Of a stretch of DNA of 64,000 bases, positions 11,061-24,079 are shown in pieces. The translations under genes were made by a program, and so were the position numbers. The notes under the pieces were generated by a model. It ran no database searches and was not told the origin of the DNA. It saw only the letters and a program-made list of their open reading frames with translations. Every line of letters begins with the position of its first letter. Within the stretch, counting starts at the first letter, position 1. Origin of the DNA: Opisthorchis felineus (Eukaryota; Platyhelminthes; Trematoda; Opisthorchiida; Opisthorchiidae); the NCBI GenBank assembly GCA_004794785.1, contig SJOL01008995.1, forward strand, positions 316,634-380,633. The letters are read 5' to 3'.

Positions 11061-13599
11061 TTGTTTGGTCATTCGCTGGGATCGCAATCCGTTGTCTTGG
11101 GATTTTGCCGGATTGTTAATGTGTAAATAGTTGGTTGAACCCCGGAGAGCTTAACTGCACACTACATTGTCCTCTTTACTCCGACTTCTCTGGTGTGTGC
11201 AGAGGGAACCGACACATGACCCTTTGGTTTCATGAAACGGATAGAAGTATTTTTCACGTTTCCCAACTCTTCCGTCCTATTTTCTGCCCACAGGTCAACT
11301 GAAATTTGAAGCTAAGCGTCAACTTACAACTGGATGTCACTCAACACTGAGGTGTATAATGCACGCAATGCCACTGGTTATTTTTATTTCTCTAACCTTT
11401 TATCGAGCTAGCGCCCTCAAACATCAAACGAGTAAACTTAAGCCTAGCTAGTTACTCAATACTTATAAACTGATTTGCTCAAAGCAAAACATGCTACGAG
11501 TATGTAAAACGCTATTGCGACTGAAAAAAGAAAAGCTGATACTATGGACCTAATATCCTTCCTTGAATCTTGCAAAAAAAGGTTGACCTGTATTGAGTCG
11601 TGCAAATTTTTTGAGTTTTGAGGGTCAGGTTTGCTGTATAGTGGCTCGGGATAAATGTCCAACAGCGAGATTTGCTCTCGGGATGAAATGATTGGCAGCT
11701 TATCCAAATCAGTGAAACAGTCTATCACTGTTAGAGGATGAACAAGGAGGGAAATTGATATACAAACAGACGTGAAAGAGAAACAGACGTACTTTGGCCA
11801 ACTGGAATGGATCGGAATTGTCAGTGGATGCATTTGTTGCCCGTTCAACAGGACAATGCCCGGAAAAACAAGAGGAATCAGGAAAATACTTGGAAAAGCG
11901 GGGAAAAGTTTGTCCAGTGAGGTCTTCCAGCAAATAGTGGATTGGTCGAAGTTGACAAGTACTCTCGATCGTAGTAATAGTATTAGAAGTGATCATGGGA
12001 TTAAAAAACGTTCCGTATTTAGATGCAGTTCGCACATCAGAGAGACCGCAGTGGATTCCTGATCAACTTTCTTGAAAATACAAAAGAGGAGAAATGATCT
12101 CCAGTACAATTTGTGAATATTCTTCCTCCCTTTCACTCCCACAATAATGGTCACGTCAGGTTTCATGATGAGTCGTGTAAAAATCCTCTCACACCTAATG
12201 AAGTTCACTGGGATTTTTTTCTTTGCCTCAAATTTGTTCAATTTTGGCAGTGAAACTCTTATATGTTTCATGCATGAAGTAAGATAGACATACTAGGATC
12301 ATGCAGATGACATTAGTCTTTTACCTGAGGATCACGCATCCGCACAACCTACTCCAAATATATTATAAGAAGTGGCTCCTTGTTTTGTCGTGCACTTCGC
12401 ACCTTCAAACTGCATCCTTATTTGAGGATTCCTTCCTTAGGTTTGGTTGATAGGTTTACTTATATTGACACCTGCACAAGACGTGAGTGCATTGTGAAGA
12501 ATGAAACCGCCCCTTGCATCATCAAGGAGTGAGCAGTATCCTCAAGCTTGTCATTTCTGGCGTCAGAAACGAGCATCTCTATGGTTAAAGCGCCATGTCC
12601 AGAAAACGCCTGAAAGACAGTCGTAATCTGTGGCTGCGAAAATTAGCCCTGTTGATCTGAAAAACTCAGACATCAGATATATAACAGCTGATGTTTCCGT
12701 AGCTTAGTAGACGTTAACTGGCCACAGCATGTCCATAGGGAATTGGTTCGTACTAAGTAATTAGTGGAAGTTAGACTTAGCAGCAAATACACCTTGGAAG
12801 GTTAAGGTGGTTGAGGTGTGCGGTACGTATATCCGGTGATCGCCAACCATAAGGAGCAATACTCTGCGCTCCAAACCCTTTTTGAAAAAAGGTTCACGGA
12901 GAACAGAACAGAACGTATCAATGTGGAAGGGAGGCACCTGCTGTCGAGTTGAATGCTGTGGAAGGTTCTGCCATCCAGAGTAGGCAGAACGTGATTCGCC
13001 CTGTGTAACTGGAATTACTACAGAACATGCGCCTTGTTGATCTTCACGTGTTTATAGCTGGACCGCTTAACGCTGTGGTCTAGGCTTGCTTTGGATGTAA
13101 TTTACAAAGGATCCTTGGTCTGTGGAGCTGACAGCGTCTTACTCCAATACGTTATTCAAGCGTATTCATTCCAATGGTTCTAGAAAGCCGCCAAAGTCAG
13201 GACCCCTCCAAATAATACTTCAAACCTCGACGGTCAATTCATCTGACAGCCTTTATCTCTGAAACAAGCTAGATAGCAGGCTGCTGTTGTTTGTATGCTG
13301 AAGTCACACTCCATTGATGTGAGCCGTATCTCTGTAACAAGCAATTAAGACCCAAGTACGGTTGTTGAACTGACCTATTCATCAGTTCCCACCTACAGAA
13401 GTTTCCTTCGGATAGTAAACCATCTGGTGTTGACTCTTACTAGCAGCTACGATCTGTAGCACTACAATATGCAGGACACTGTGCTTGTGGAACAGTGCAA
13501 CCGACTACATCTAACTAACAGATCTGCAGCATCAGTCTACCAGCATCGAGCCCGAAGCTCGAATACGAATTCATCTAAGTAGAGTGTATAATAACGCTT

Positions 13600-15345
13600 G
13601 ACGAACTGTCAGACGTCAGATGAAACGAAGCACCTGCGCAGACCGAGAAGCTTGGTGGGTTCAGAAATCTGAGGAGATGGAGCAAGCGAGAAGATACGGG
13701 GATGCGCAAAAACTGTTCTAGCTGATACGAACAAAAAGGCCAAAAATGTCTACGGTGTCTGAGACATTCACTCATAAAAGTACTCATTCATCTCTAAAAA
13801 TGAACACCTGAATTGCTACTTGAACACTTTCAACAATACTTCAACTGGACACTTACGGTTGACCAATCGGATTATCAATTCGAAACAGGGCCCTGGACAG
13901 TGAACCTAAAAATTCCGACGTCTTAGAAAATATGCAAAAGCATTCCGTCCTTCGACCGCCATTGAGCTACTGATCCTGATGAAACCCTCCAGATTCATTT
14001 ACGGATGGATGTGAAACCCTCAGTCAATGCTTGTCTAGCTTTTATGCCTCTGGTTGGATGAAAAAGACCGTCCTAGCCAACTGGGGTAGGTGGATATAAA
14101 TGCCTATTTTAAAAAAGGCGCTCGCACGGAATTTGAAAATAACACAGGAATTAGCTTGACCCACGCTGCAACTAGACTCTAGGTCGTTTATTGTTCGGTG
14201 TCTTACTAGAGCTCATGAAGACAGGACACAAAAACAGCAGGCGTGCTTGCGGCTTCGAAGGGATTATGTGTACCACGTCTTCGAACTTCATCAAGCTTTA
14301 GAGCAATAACTTGCGTGGTGTCATGGTGTCACTTTACTCCAATGGTCTGTTCGATTCTGTTGACCGGTTTGTTCCTTTCTACGAGCTTGTGCTACAGGTT
14401 ATGCCCCAGAAGTTCGTGAATATCACACGGTTTTTGTACCCACATTCTTGTGGGTGTTATCCAACGACTCTTTCACAAGCACTGATGTCCAATGAGAGTG
14501 CCTACCCTCTCAATTTTTGTTTAATTCCGTCACTCCTGAGGGACTGAAGAAGGTTTCTAAGACCCCGGTGTTCAGGTATCTCACGGCGTGAACCTTGTTG
14601 AACCGAAATACGCATAGAACATTGTTCTCACCTCTGAGGAAAAGTCATACCAGAAAAGCAGATCTTCGGAATGTGTATCGAACCCACAATGTGCAAGATC
14701 ATATCTTTCGGAATTCAAGGAGTGATACTGGAAGTTTTGGAATACTTTACCTATCTCGGAAGTTGCGTTAACCATGACGATAGTGTTACAGATGAAGTCA
14801 ACGCACGAATTCCAAGGGTCGGGATTGCTTTTGGCAATTAACGTCATTTGTGTGATCAAAATGGCACATCACGGGGTCTCAAACGGTGCTTGTGCCAAAC
14901 ACCCGTGCGGGCTATACTGTTGTACGTTTGCGAGAATTATCGAATCCGAGTAGATGATCCGAGACGTCTTCAAGCCTTTGACCAACAATGGCTCAGAACT
15001 GTAGCTGGAACCGTTTGCAATCAGCGAATTTGTCATGAGATGATCAGGAATCGGGTTTTTGGGAAGCGCAATGTACTTCAATCAAGGAATGCACCCAGCA
15101 CTGCACTTTAAGGTGGATTGGCCATGACGAGTTACTACCTACCGAGAAGAGCGTTGTTTTCCCTGCCTGGTTTGGAATGGTGGGAGCTTAGAGGTGGACA
15201 ATAGATGACATGGCAGAAAAGGATAAAGGATGTTAGAAAAAGTTTCGGTGCTAATGGAGCTGTACGTTTTCCTCTGCGTGCTGGGCCGGATACAATGAAA
15301 GATAGGATAACTAACGTATTTTAACGGCGTTCGTGCTATCATTTT
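13600..15345 (+). pseudogene. Dead non-LTR retrotransposon (LINE, RTE/CR1-like) reverse transcriptase
   Basis: A decayed ORF2 readable only by switching frames. In order it shows: a pre-RT segment DREAWWVQKSEEMEQARR (from 13641) and VSETFTHK; the start of the RT, KKGARTEFENNTGISLT (about 14112-14162); a finger/palm piece FDSVDRFV...MPQKFVNI (about 14350-14425); the catalytic box reading YA*NIVLTSEE instead of YADDIVL (YA*N at 14609-14620); and a C-terminal part with SFGIQ, YLGSCV and RIRVDDPRRLQAFDQQWLRT (about 14938-15005). Many stops and frameshifts and a destroyed active site mean it cannot act. No endonuclease domain is recognisable upstream. The exact clade is uncertain. Confidence 0.85.
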
Positions 15346-18300
15346 CTACAAAGATTGTCTGAATAGTGTTCAAGACGTAGTTACATAGAGTGTTTGAGAT
15401 TGGCTAACCCCAGGTCCACCCACTGTCCCAATTTCTATTCTTTCCCTTATAAAACTATTCACATTGATTGAAGTTCCTGTAGAGCATCGAGGCACAAGTG
15501 TTCTCCTCTAGGTGTTGCTGCTAATGATGTTGATGACACAAGCGGACGAAAGAGTTTTCAACGGCCGAAGACAAAACATAGGTGTTCAGAGCAATTTTAA
15601 AATCACATTAAAACCAGTCGACATATCCGCACTTGTTGGTGCTGAATGTATGCCTTCTTTTATGTCAAAGGTAAGCATTTGATCTTCGGGAATCATAATG
15701 CATCTGTGCTAGCCGCATATCCCACACGCTCCTAGTTGTTTTTGCCACAATATTTAATCATGAAGTTGACCGAATCGCATTCCGAACTTGAGCCCCATCA
15801 AAAACATGTGCATGTATGAAGAGGTTGGCGAGGAAGTGAAGACGAAAAGTATGAAACTTTCACATCTCATGGAAGTACGCCAGAAGAATGTATCTTACCA
15901 ATCAAGACGGACTGACTTTTTTAGTGAAATACACTCATTTGCATACCAATTTGGTTTTGACGGGAGACTCACCTGGAACCCAACTGAATCTCTCGTTCCT
16001 GAGAAGCAATCAGTTCTACTCTTGACACTTCTGGCCTTAATAGAATTTCGCATCCTCCTTGTACGCCGTTTGACATTTTTATGGGGTTTCGCGTCTAATC
16101 GCGAGAGGTTGTGTGTTTTCTGACTATCTGAGTTGGGTATACTAGTTTCAGATTTGAAGATCCTAAGTTGACATGGAGACTTGGCATAACTATGGCTGGG
16201 CTTAATGGCGTTACGCTCCAAGTGTTCCTAGAAGATGTCTATTTTTCAGTAAGGACATTCACCGTATTATTTAACCACATGGTCGTCTCGCTTATCTCTC
16301 CGAAGTGTTTCTACCGGCATCTGGAGGTTTTCAGGTTCATTGCCTGTATCGTATCCATGTTCAAATTCGTTAGGTTCAAAATTCAGCACATCGAATCTCA
16401 TCGTTCTAAGTTCTCGGGTGGCTAAGAACTTAAAGGAGCGTAAGGTGTCTACAGTAGCATTTTGTGTACCGTATTGCTCTTACGTCCACTAATGTCCGAA
16501 TACATATTTCGCTTGTTACGAAAAAGATTTGGATGGTTACTCAAGCAATAGGACGCAACTCTCTGTATATGAACGTCTCAAGATACTGTACAACGGCACA
16601 CTGAACGAAAGTGAAATCCGAAGAGGGAGCGAAATCTGGTGAGTGGGGATAGGTCGATGAATGAAAAATATAAGTTTAAATACCGGTTGATGAGATGTAA
16701 GGAAGCCAGCCATCTGAGTTACACCACCTCAGTTACTTCTGTGGGATAGTATTTTGTCTCCTTTGTTCAACTTAATTCTTCCTGGAAGTCTGACGAAAGC
16801 TTCAATGAGGTAGCTTACATTTCATAGTGGTGGTTCAGTGGTGATGTGGTTAATAGTTTTTATTGTTGGAAACTGTTGTTGCAGTTCTATAAATAAAAAG
16901 CACCTCTAGATAATTCGCAGCCTTGTTCCGGACACCTTTGTGGTATTTCAGTAATGAAGCAGGCAGAAACACATATCTAGTTGATAGTATTAGTAGTGAT
17001 GGTAACCTGACCCAGGGTCTACAAATGTGGCACAGCGACTCATTCTTCCACATCCTTGCGGTCGTCACTTCCCACCACAGATACGCTGGTCACAAGAGTT
17101 TCTGTTGTGAGGGTTGAAACACTTATCAACATAGATAAGGACGATCTTAACCGGGGCAAGCTGTGTTTAAACCTGGCCACAACTAGTTGTCCAGGGATGT
17201 AGATTAAACGAATGGCGTTAATGGTGATACGCATGCTTTCAGAGGGGAAGAGTCAAAAGAAGTTCTGTGAAAGCGTGCATTTTCGGCAAAAATGGGTGTT
17301 TTAGTGACCTCTTTAGACCCTTGCAAATAACGGAAACAAAAAGTAGACGATAGTCGGGGCTTGTTTTGCCTGACACTTCCTCTGCATCTGTAGAACGTTA
17401 GATTGACAGTTGACAGTCACGGTAATAATCTTATTTACCGCTCTTTTCAAATTCCATATGTACACAATTTATCTTGATACGTCTGCACACATGACTACCA
17501 GCTTTCCTAGAATAGCATGCAACACAATAGTTTATTGTAGTAGCTGTTTATAATAAAGTTAAAATTTGGTGTCATTTTCAAGCAACGACCGACTTTTGTT
17601 TTTCTCGTTTCGTGTTTACACGCTTCTTCGCTATCCGTCACGCTGAATGCACGCGAACAGTCATGCATTTGTGACTCGGTTTTGTTATTCATTCACCACA
17701 CCCTACCGTCGATGTTTTTGCTAACGACCACTATGGTGAGGTAAGCGGTATGTCGTTGGTTTGGCCTTATCAGGTTATCACATCGAGTAGACATTCCCCC
17801 GAGATGCGAAGAAGGACATGTCGGTTTCATAGTGGGCAATCGATATCACTGAAGGTTTACATGGATGGTTAGTTGTTCTCTTAGGAAAACTGGGTCATGC
17901 TAGTTGGCAGTGACAGTTGAGGATAACCACGCCCCACTTGTACCGGCATGCTGTGCTGATAAATGGTGAACTTCTGACACGCTTGAGCAAATTGCATCGA
18001 CTGACAAAACCAGCAAAATGGCATAAATTTAGGTGCGCTTGGAACTCCTCTTCATCTTCGGATATTCTGAGCACGGAAGCCTTCGGTCAATAACTGCATT
18101 AATGCTGGCCACCAATTTCACACGATGATGGTGATAAATCGAATCTGGTTGAACAATTATGATCCATTTTTGTTGTTTAAGGTAAATCCAAAATTTCCAC
18201 ACAAAACCGTGGAGCGTGTTTTACGATGGAATTTTGTGGTAAAAACTCAATGTTTTGCTGCGACTACAATAGTTAGAAATCATTTGTCTTCCAACCAGAA

Positions 18301-18477
18301 CATCAGTTTTTTTAAGTGGCTCGATGTAAAACCTTTGTCTCAGCTTCGTGTTCAGTTCAGCAGTTAAAATGAATTAATTATGGGTTTAGAGAGGTGGAAT
18401 CCCTATATTGCAAGTAGACTAGCTTCAAAATAAACAATTCAGACTGAGTATATTTTCGTGCTGGAACAGACTACTCA
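15346..18477. other. No gene recognised
   Basis: Contains one copy of the ACACTCATTTGCA repeat (15925-16005). The longest open frames (about 110 codons at 15788-16123 and 15895-16221) overlap that repeat and are probably non-coding. Confidence 0.5.
15925..16005 (+). repeat. Dispersed repeat (ACACTCATTTGCA family), copy 1
   Basis: Contains AAATACACTCATTTGCATAC, TTTGGTTTTGACGGGAGACT and CACCTGGAACCCAACTGAAT. Closely matched by 53755-53840 and more loosely by 52874-52980. Unknown type; no tRNA head or coding frame seen. Confidence 0.6.
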
Positions 18478-18582
18478 TAATTTTCCTGAAAACTCTTGAA
18501 CAGCTCATAATCTGTTTCGCTCTTCTTGGGGCTAATCAGGTAGACACAGTCCCGGATTTTCCGTCAGCCTTACGTTTTATCT
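18478..18582 (-). mobile_element. Hammerhead-bearing dispersed repeat (subfamily A), copy 4, decayed
   Basis: On the minus strand the flanks AAGGCTGACGGAAA and TTCAAGAGTTTTCAGG match the other copies. The core reads CTGATTA (18539-18533) with GAAA (18518-18515); the expected GTC is replaced by ATT. Stem II is almost intact. Inactive. Confidence 0.65.
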
Positions 18583-18762
18583 GATTGAATATAGTAAGCA
18601 AAGAGCTCAGTGAGCAGATATGTTGTTGTTCAAGTTTGCAGCTTTAGTAAATAGTAGAATTACAATAGGTGAACCTAGATGGCATAGGCGGAGTTGCCAG
18701 TCGTAAGTGAAACGAGCGCACATGATGCACCGAGCGGGTTTTTATTCCTTATGTGTTCATAG

Positions 18763-18904
18763 TCGATGGTTCGTATGACTGCGGTCCTTATGGTCCATAT
18801 GACTATGCTGCGTCTGCTTTTGGTGGTGCACAAAAAGCTCAAAGAATGAACGAAACTTTGGGCAAAGGATCACATGTTGCAGACAGAACCGCAGCAGCTG
18901 CCTC
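18763..18904 (+). CDS. Possible upstream coding exon, perhaps a CaV2 N-terminal exon
   Basis: A good acceptor (pyrimidine-rich tract ending in TTCATAG at 18762) opens a frame with coding-like composition: DGSYDCGPYGPYDYAASAFG, then GAQKAQRMNETLGKGSHVADRTAAAA. It is rich in Gly, Ala and Tyr. The AQRMN piece is loosely like the variable N-terminus of CaV2 channels, which often has a Gly-rich stretch and then QRxxxxQ. Possible donors are the GT at 18905 or 18911 (both phase 2); the frame stops at 18957. A phase-2 end does not fit the acceptor-like site at 24567, so any link to exon 1 would need another exon or another acceptor. It could equally be the last exon of an unrelated gene or a chance frame. 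Confidence 0.35.
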
Positions 18905-19399
18905 GTCTGCGTGGATGGGAAAAATTACTTTGCATAGCCCCCAAGAATATAGCCTCTAGTAGTACTGTTACACAAAACACTGGAGTCCTGCAGTTAAAAT
19001 CCACTAAGGAACAAGACGCTTAAAGTGGTTGCTGGGCTGAAGGCTACAAAACTTCAGGCGCCCGCGGAAGAGCACAATGAAATACAAACCGAGAACGTGC
19101 CTGGCGTCTCCAATTTGTTCGTCTGGAAAGTTGACGATTTTCCAAAACGTCTTGTGCTGTTTCCTATACACCCAAGTGTACAAAATCGTAACTGGCAACG
19201 GTGTTGTGTGGGGTAAAATTTGCAACGTAATGACAAAAAAGCCTGAGGAGATTACCCGTAGTCCGATAGACAGTCTTGTGAACTACGGTAAATAGACAGG
19301 GGTTTCTAAACGGTGTGCAGAAAATGGTTAACTGAAGTAGTTAACAGCTAATTTGGGAGCTTAGTAAACGGATGACCTAGTAGTCGTGTAAGGGCATGA

Positions 19400-19428
19400 T
19401 TATATATATATATATATATATATATAAA
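19400..19428 (+). repeat. AT dinucleotide microsatellite abutting an assembly gap
   Basis: An uninterrupted TA run that leads straight into the run of N. The true repeat length is unknown. Confidence 0.95.
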
Positions 19429-19475
19429 NNNNNNNNNNNNNNNNNNNNNNNNNNNNNNNNNNNNNNNNNNNNNNN
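19429..19475. other. Assembly gap (47 N)
   Basis: A run of 47 N bases directly after the AT microsatellite; the missing sequence may be longer or shorter than 47. Confidence 0.99.
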
Positions 19476-22400
19476 GACAGTCTAACCCCGGTTCCGTGAG
19501 AGTTGGCCAGAAATCGACGCCTTGACCACCTTCAACTTAAAAAAAAATTCACTCAGTATGGCTTGTTGGCGCAAAATGCTCACTCAGCAAAGACCTCTAA
19601 ACGATATCCGGGCTGGGTTCTCATGCTTTTCGGCATTCATTGGGTACTTGAACAACGGCATAAACACAAAACTGTGCCATCTAAGTAAATAGTGCTTCTA
19701 TAGTAAGATATTTATCTGAATGGCACACAAGTGCTTCAAAATGCCTTCTCTACTGAAACGTGTCCTCAGTTGAGGCCGCTTGTCTGAGGTCTCATGTGAG
19801 AGACTACGTATCCAACAAGACTGTATCCACTGAGTGCTTGAGGGTGATCTTAGAGCACTGAAAACTTCTGCACATCTTCTGCTCTAGAAAAGCCACTTAA
19901 AACAGCAGTTCAAAAGCGATCTCCCCAAAAGTTTCGTTTCCTAAAAATGACACAACTGTATATGTGTTTTCTCTTGATAAAACACTCCAAAAGGCTGACC
20001 GAAAACGCTCACTTCCCGGAGAAATTTTAAGGTTGAAGTATACTTTGAAGACCGAAAGAACAGTCACTGATGTGATTGCAAGTAGTGTTCGAAAAAAGGC
20101 TACTTCCTAAATGAGTTGTTCTGACTTTCATCTTGGGGCTTGTGGACTACAAGAGTGTTCGTTATGGGGAGGTGATTGCAGCACTGCACTAGCTTCAGTG
20201 TACAAAGATGTTACTCTCCGAAATTCAGACGCATACATCGTTGTTTGTTTGTAAGGTCGACAGAGGGTGCTTTCCGCGACCGCAGGATAGAAAAAATGCC
20301 TCTCTTCCAACTAAGACCGATCAAGTTAATCACCTGAAGTAGCCTTTGATCCGAGAGGCCACGAAACAAATCTGTCGCTGAGAATAACTCCTCAAATCAT
20401 CGTATACTGTGTGCACGTGTTTATCGGCTCCATTGGAGTGTGTAGTCGGTTATGCCAGCTTACTCTAGAACAACAATCTTTGGAAACGAGAGCGGACTCA
20501 CCGAACGGACGAATTCAGAGCCTTATGCCGCCTCCTTCTCAACCAAGTACTTTATCTCCATCCTTATCATTTTCTGTAGCTCAGCAAGCTGGTGGCAGAT
20601 TCCAAATAGCTATCGGTTCACTCATCTGTTCTAATTTAGCTTGGTGGTCAACATACTCGTGGTAATGTGGTGATATTCGCCCGCTTGTAGTACCGGAAGC
20701 GGATAATTGATGTCGGGATTAGCCATAAACTGTTTGGCCGGGTACTAATAAACCTGCTGCCTTGTCCAGTTCTGTCAGCACTCTTTATCGTATACAATCA
20801 TAACTGAATAAAGTAATAGGCAGAGGGCTTACATAACAACCGGTTAGCCGCCCACAGTGCAACTGTATGTGACCAACCGCGCCCGGAATAATCAGCATTT
20901 AAACTAGGAAAAATTATGCAACAAAGTCGCTATGTGTGTCAAGTGGAAAATTACGTGAAAACAAAGGCTTTTTCTAACACACATTGTACAGAGACTTTCA
21001 ATTTTTTCCCACCGCCTTCGGAATTCCACACACATAGCTGTCAGACACGGAATAGTGCTGCGGTCAGTTGGTGGTAATGAATGATCTTTATCGCACACAA
21101 CGCGCTAAACGTCACCTGTATTTACTCACGAATTTCACCTGCCTAGCACTGTGTACCAGCAGGTGCGATTACGTTTTATCCTGTTTTGTGGCATGACAAG
21201 TGTGGGGGGAAAGGGTGCCAGGTAACGAGTTGGGCTCTTCAAAGTAGCAAGCATAGAACAACCACGCCAGTGGGAGGGGGCACGGGTGTCCAAATAAAGT
21301 TTGTGTGTATCAACTCAAAGATTCCCTCCAGTTACTCAAAAACGAAAGCAAATGACGGAGTGTTCAACCGCGTCTTTAATGCTACCCGACTTGATAGGTG
21401 ACCTGATAGGTGAGCTGCCATTCTTAAAGGTAAGGATATCTAGTGCGTCTTCGCTCCAGACTCCTTGAAAACCATGCATATCGTTCAAGCACCAACATTT
21501 GCGACCTATCAGATGTGTGCGACATGATTTATCTCCCAGCATGGCTGGATACCGCGCAGGATATGGCAGAAAACCAAGCCACTTAGCTGGATAGTTCAGC
21601 CTAATTTTGTACATCTGTGTGATATTGATGAGTTTCGTATGGATGATAAAAATTCTCCGCCGGTGTAGTTTTACCCAAGCATGAAATGCATTTGAATCTA
21701 TTCTTAGTCGATTTCCATTTGAAGGCTTTTCCTAAAAGGGCGTGACTTCTTTGCACTGCCATGCATATTTATCTTTGGTTTTCCTCTATGTTACAGCCTT
21801 CCTTTCTGGTGGTTACGATTTATGGGCACCAGTATATTCACCGACGATGAAGCTGATTATTATGAAGACGACACTGACGATGAGGGTTAACAAATGCTTA
21901 CAAAAAAACACAGAGATCTTCTAAACAGTGAAAGTTTAGACCCTGGTCCATGATGGGGTTTCGACCACATATTCTTCTCTTCCCTAGGCAGCTCGCTACC
22001 TGGTCTGTGCCAAGTTCTTGTCAACAGATATGCTCGGTAGCATGTTGGCAATGTTTCGTTCTTGTACGTCCTTGTACACGATGCTCAAAACTAAAGATAA
22101 AACCACCCAAGACTGTACCGCAAGGACGGTTGGGAAAATCTTTCATTGGACCAGTCTATCAAGCTGGCCAAGCGACTATAATCAGAGAAGGTGGTCGAGA
22201 ACAGCAGATGGAATTTCGCTAGCAGAGTTCAGCATGTGCCATTCTGTGAAGGATGATAGACCAATATTTACTGACCACCCAAATGCATTCATTTTGCAAT
22301 TCCAGTAAATCGGTCTGCAAATGAGCAATTTATTCGACGTAAATGAGTGGAGAATCCGTGACAGCATTACAAGAGCTGGTCACTGATCGAAGAAGATACC

Positions 22401-24079
22401 AAAGTCACACATCCAGCTACGATGTCTGGCTGCCCAACCCGTCCCTAACACCGAAACCACATCACAGGCTGCAGTGAAGAATCCTCTTATCGTCAAGTGA
22501 ATGAAAGGTATAATGTTGAACTCGACTCACACATACAGCCGACCAGTGATCTGTTACCTGCTTGCTCCTCACTTATACGCACTAATTACGAAAACCAGAG
22601 GAGAGCACATTCCGTCGACTGACCACATCAGGCTAAGTGGTGCCTTCATGGTGAAATACCCCATTTGAATGTACATGTCACAGGTGCAATGCGCTTCCGT
22701 ATACGGACAAATTCACACAAAGCTGGCCAAACAACCTCCCTGCATTCCATAATTTGGGAATTCTGGATCCTGAAGTCATTGCTTTGCAAGAGTTCGGAAA
22801 ACGATCAGCAGATTTATTCCTAGGGAAAGTTTAGCTTTTTATACAAAAGCTTCGTCAGGTCACTTGACGAGGTTGCAAGGATAGTCGAGTTTAAGATAGA
22901 TGCAGAACGAATCACCAAGATCTATATCAGCTGATTAGCTAAATCAGTGGTAGTTTTGTTAGTGTGGGTGAACAAGTATTAAAACTGCTGGGCTAGGTAA
23001 AAAATTACATGAATTTGGGCTAGGTTAGGGGTCCGGTTCTCCCGCTTCAGTTCAGGTGATTCATTCGCAATTTTGGGTGGGTTGATACTGTGACAGTTGA
23101 GGAAGTTGGGGAAGTTTCCCTTAACCGAGCGGTTTCATCACTCAATTCCTCACACTACTCAACAGAAATCCTAGAGGAGACCTACCGTTAACTTAGCTTG
23201 CTAGTGGGAAGGGATCTTGGTAACTGGTTCCCCCGCCATAAAACTCGACCAGACATGTAACCTAGTCAATTGGCCTGACGCAGCTTTTGCGTAAAGAACA
23301 AAGCGTGACCCAGTAATAAATCTACTGATTGTTTTCTAAAGAGTTCCGAAACGATCTATCTTGGTCATTTATTCGTCAACCTGAACAGGGCATTCATTTC
23401 TATGAGATTCGAAGTGACAATAAACCCGGCCGCATAGTAACCGCGTTGGGCTTGTCTGGTTGTTATGTTCTTCAGGACAGTATGCACGGGAGCAGTTCGA
23501 CACTTTGATTCCCTTGTTCCTTGTAGTTTGTTTGAATAGATATGGATGAGATGTTGGCTACAACCAAAAATGGCTGTCTTTGGTGATGAGAAAAAAAGCA
23601 TTCCATACTGGGAGTTTCGCTCACTGCAAGGTATTCCCTATTTGGTCCTGGGGAGTTTTCGGCTTGTTGGTCTATGGTAAAAATCACTGCTAAAATCAAC
23701 TTCTCCGATGGACGTCAATGCAAAATTATTAAACGGTTTGATGATCCAACAGGCCGAAAGAAGTTCCACTAATAACCTGTTTTGGTGTCTAATTTAGTTT
23801 TCAGTGTGCCACTAGATTCCCTCCACATTTACTCTGGATCAGTGGTGGTTAAAACAGTTGAAATTTCTCCAGAGAAGACAAATTACCCTTGGGAACTGGG
23901 GGGAAGTTTTCCGTCTCATGTCGTTATTTTGCAGCTGAGTAAAAATCAATGTCTCGTCCGCACTACTTCCAGCTAGCAGCAGTTTAAGTGTCCATCTCGA
24001 CCTCACCCAAAAAACCAAATCAGACTTAGGAAACCACTGCTGTCTGGCTGAATAACTTACATGGCCGTCTGATCGTTAC
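19476..24079. other. No gene recognised
   Basis: No exon, repeat family or RNA gene could be supported here. Short frames exist on both strands without known motifs. Confidence 0.5.

Larger units (their letters stand above)
4176..13599. other. No gene recognised; scattered repeat-like sequence
   Basis: Apart from the possible endonuclease fragment near 8.9 kb, a triple tandem at 4995 and the repeat at 10950, nothing is recognisable. 9.5-9.8 kb and 7.1-7.5 kb look like old transposon sequence by texture but matched nothing I know. The TATA-like CATATATAAGG at 7878-7888 has no visible gene behind it. Confidence 0.5.

Noticed and set aside
11456..12062. Overlapping open frames on both strands (up to 130 codons)
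   Set aside because: No recognisable protein or splice structure; overlapping frames on both strands point to chance.
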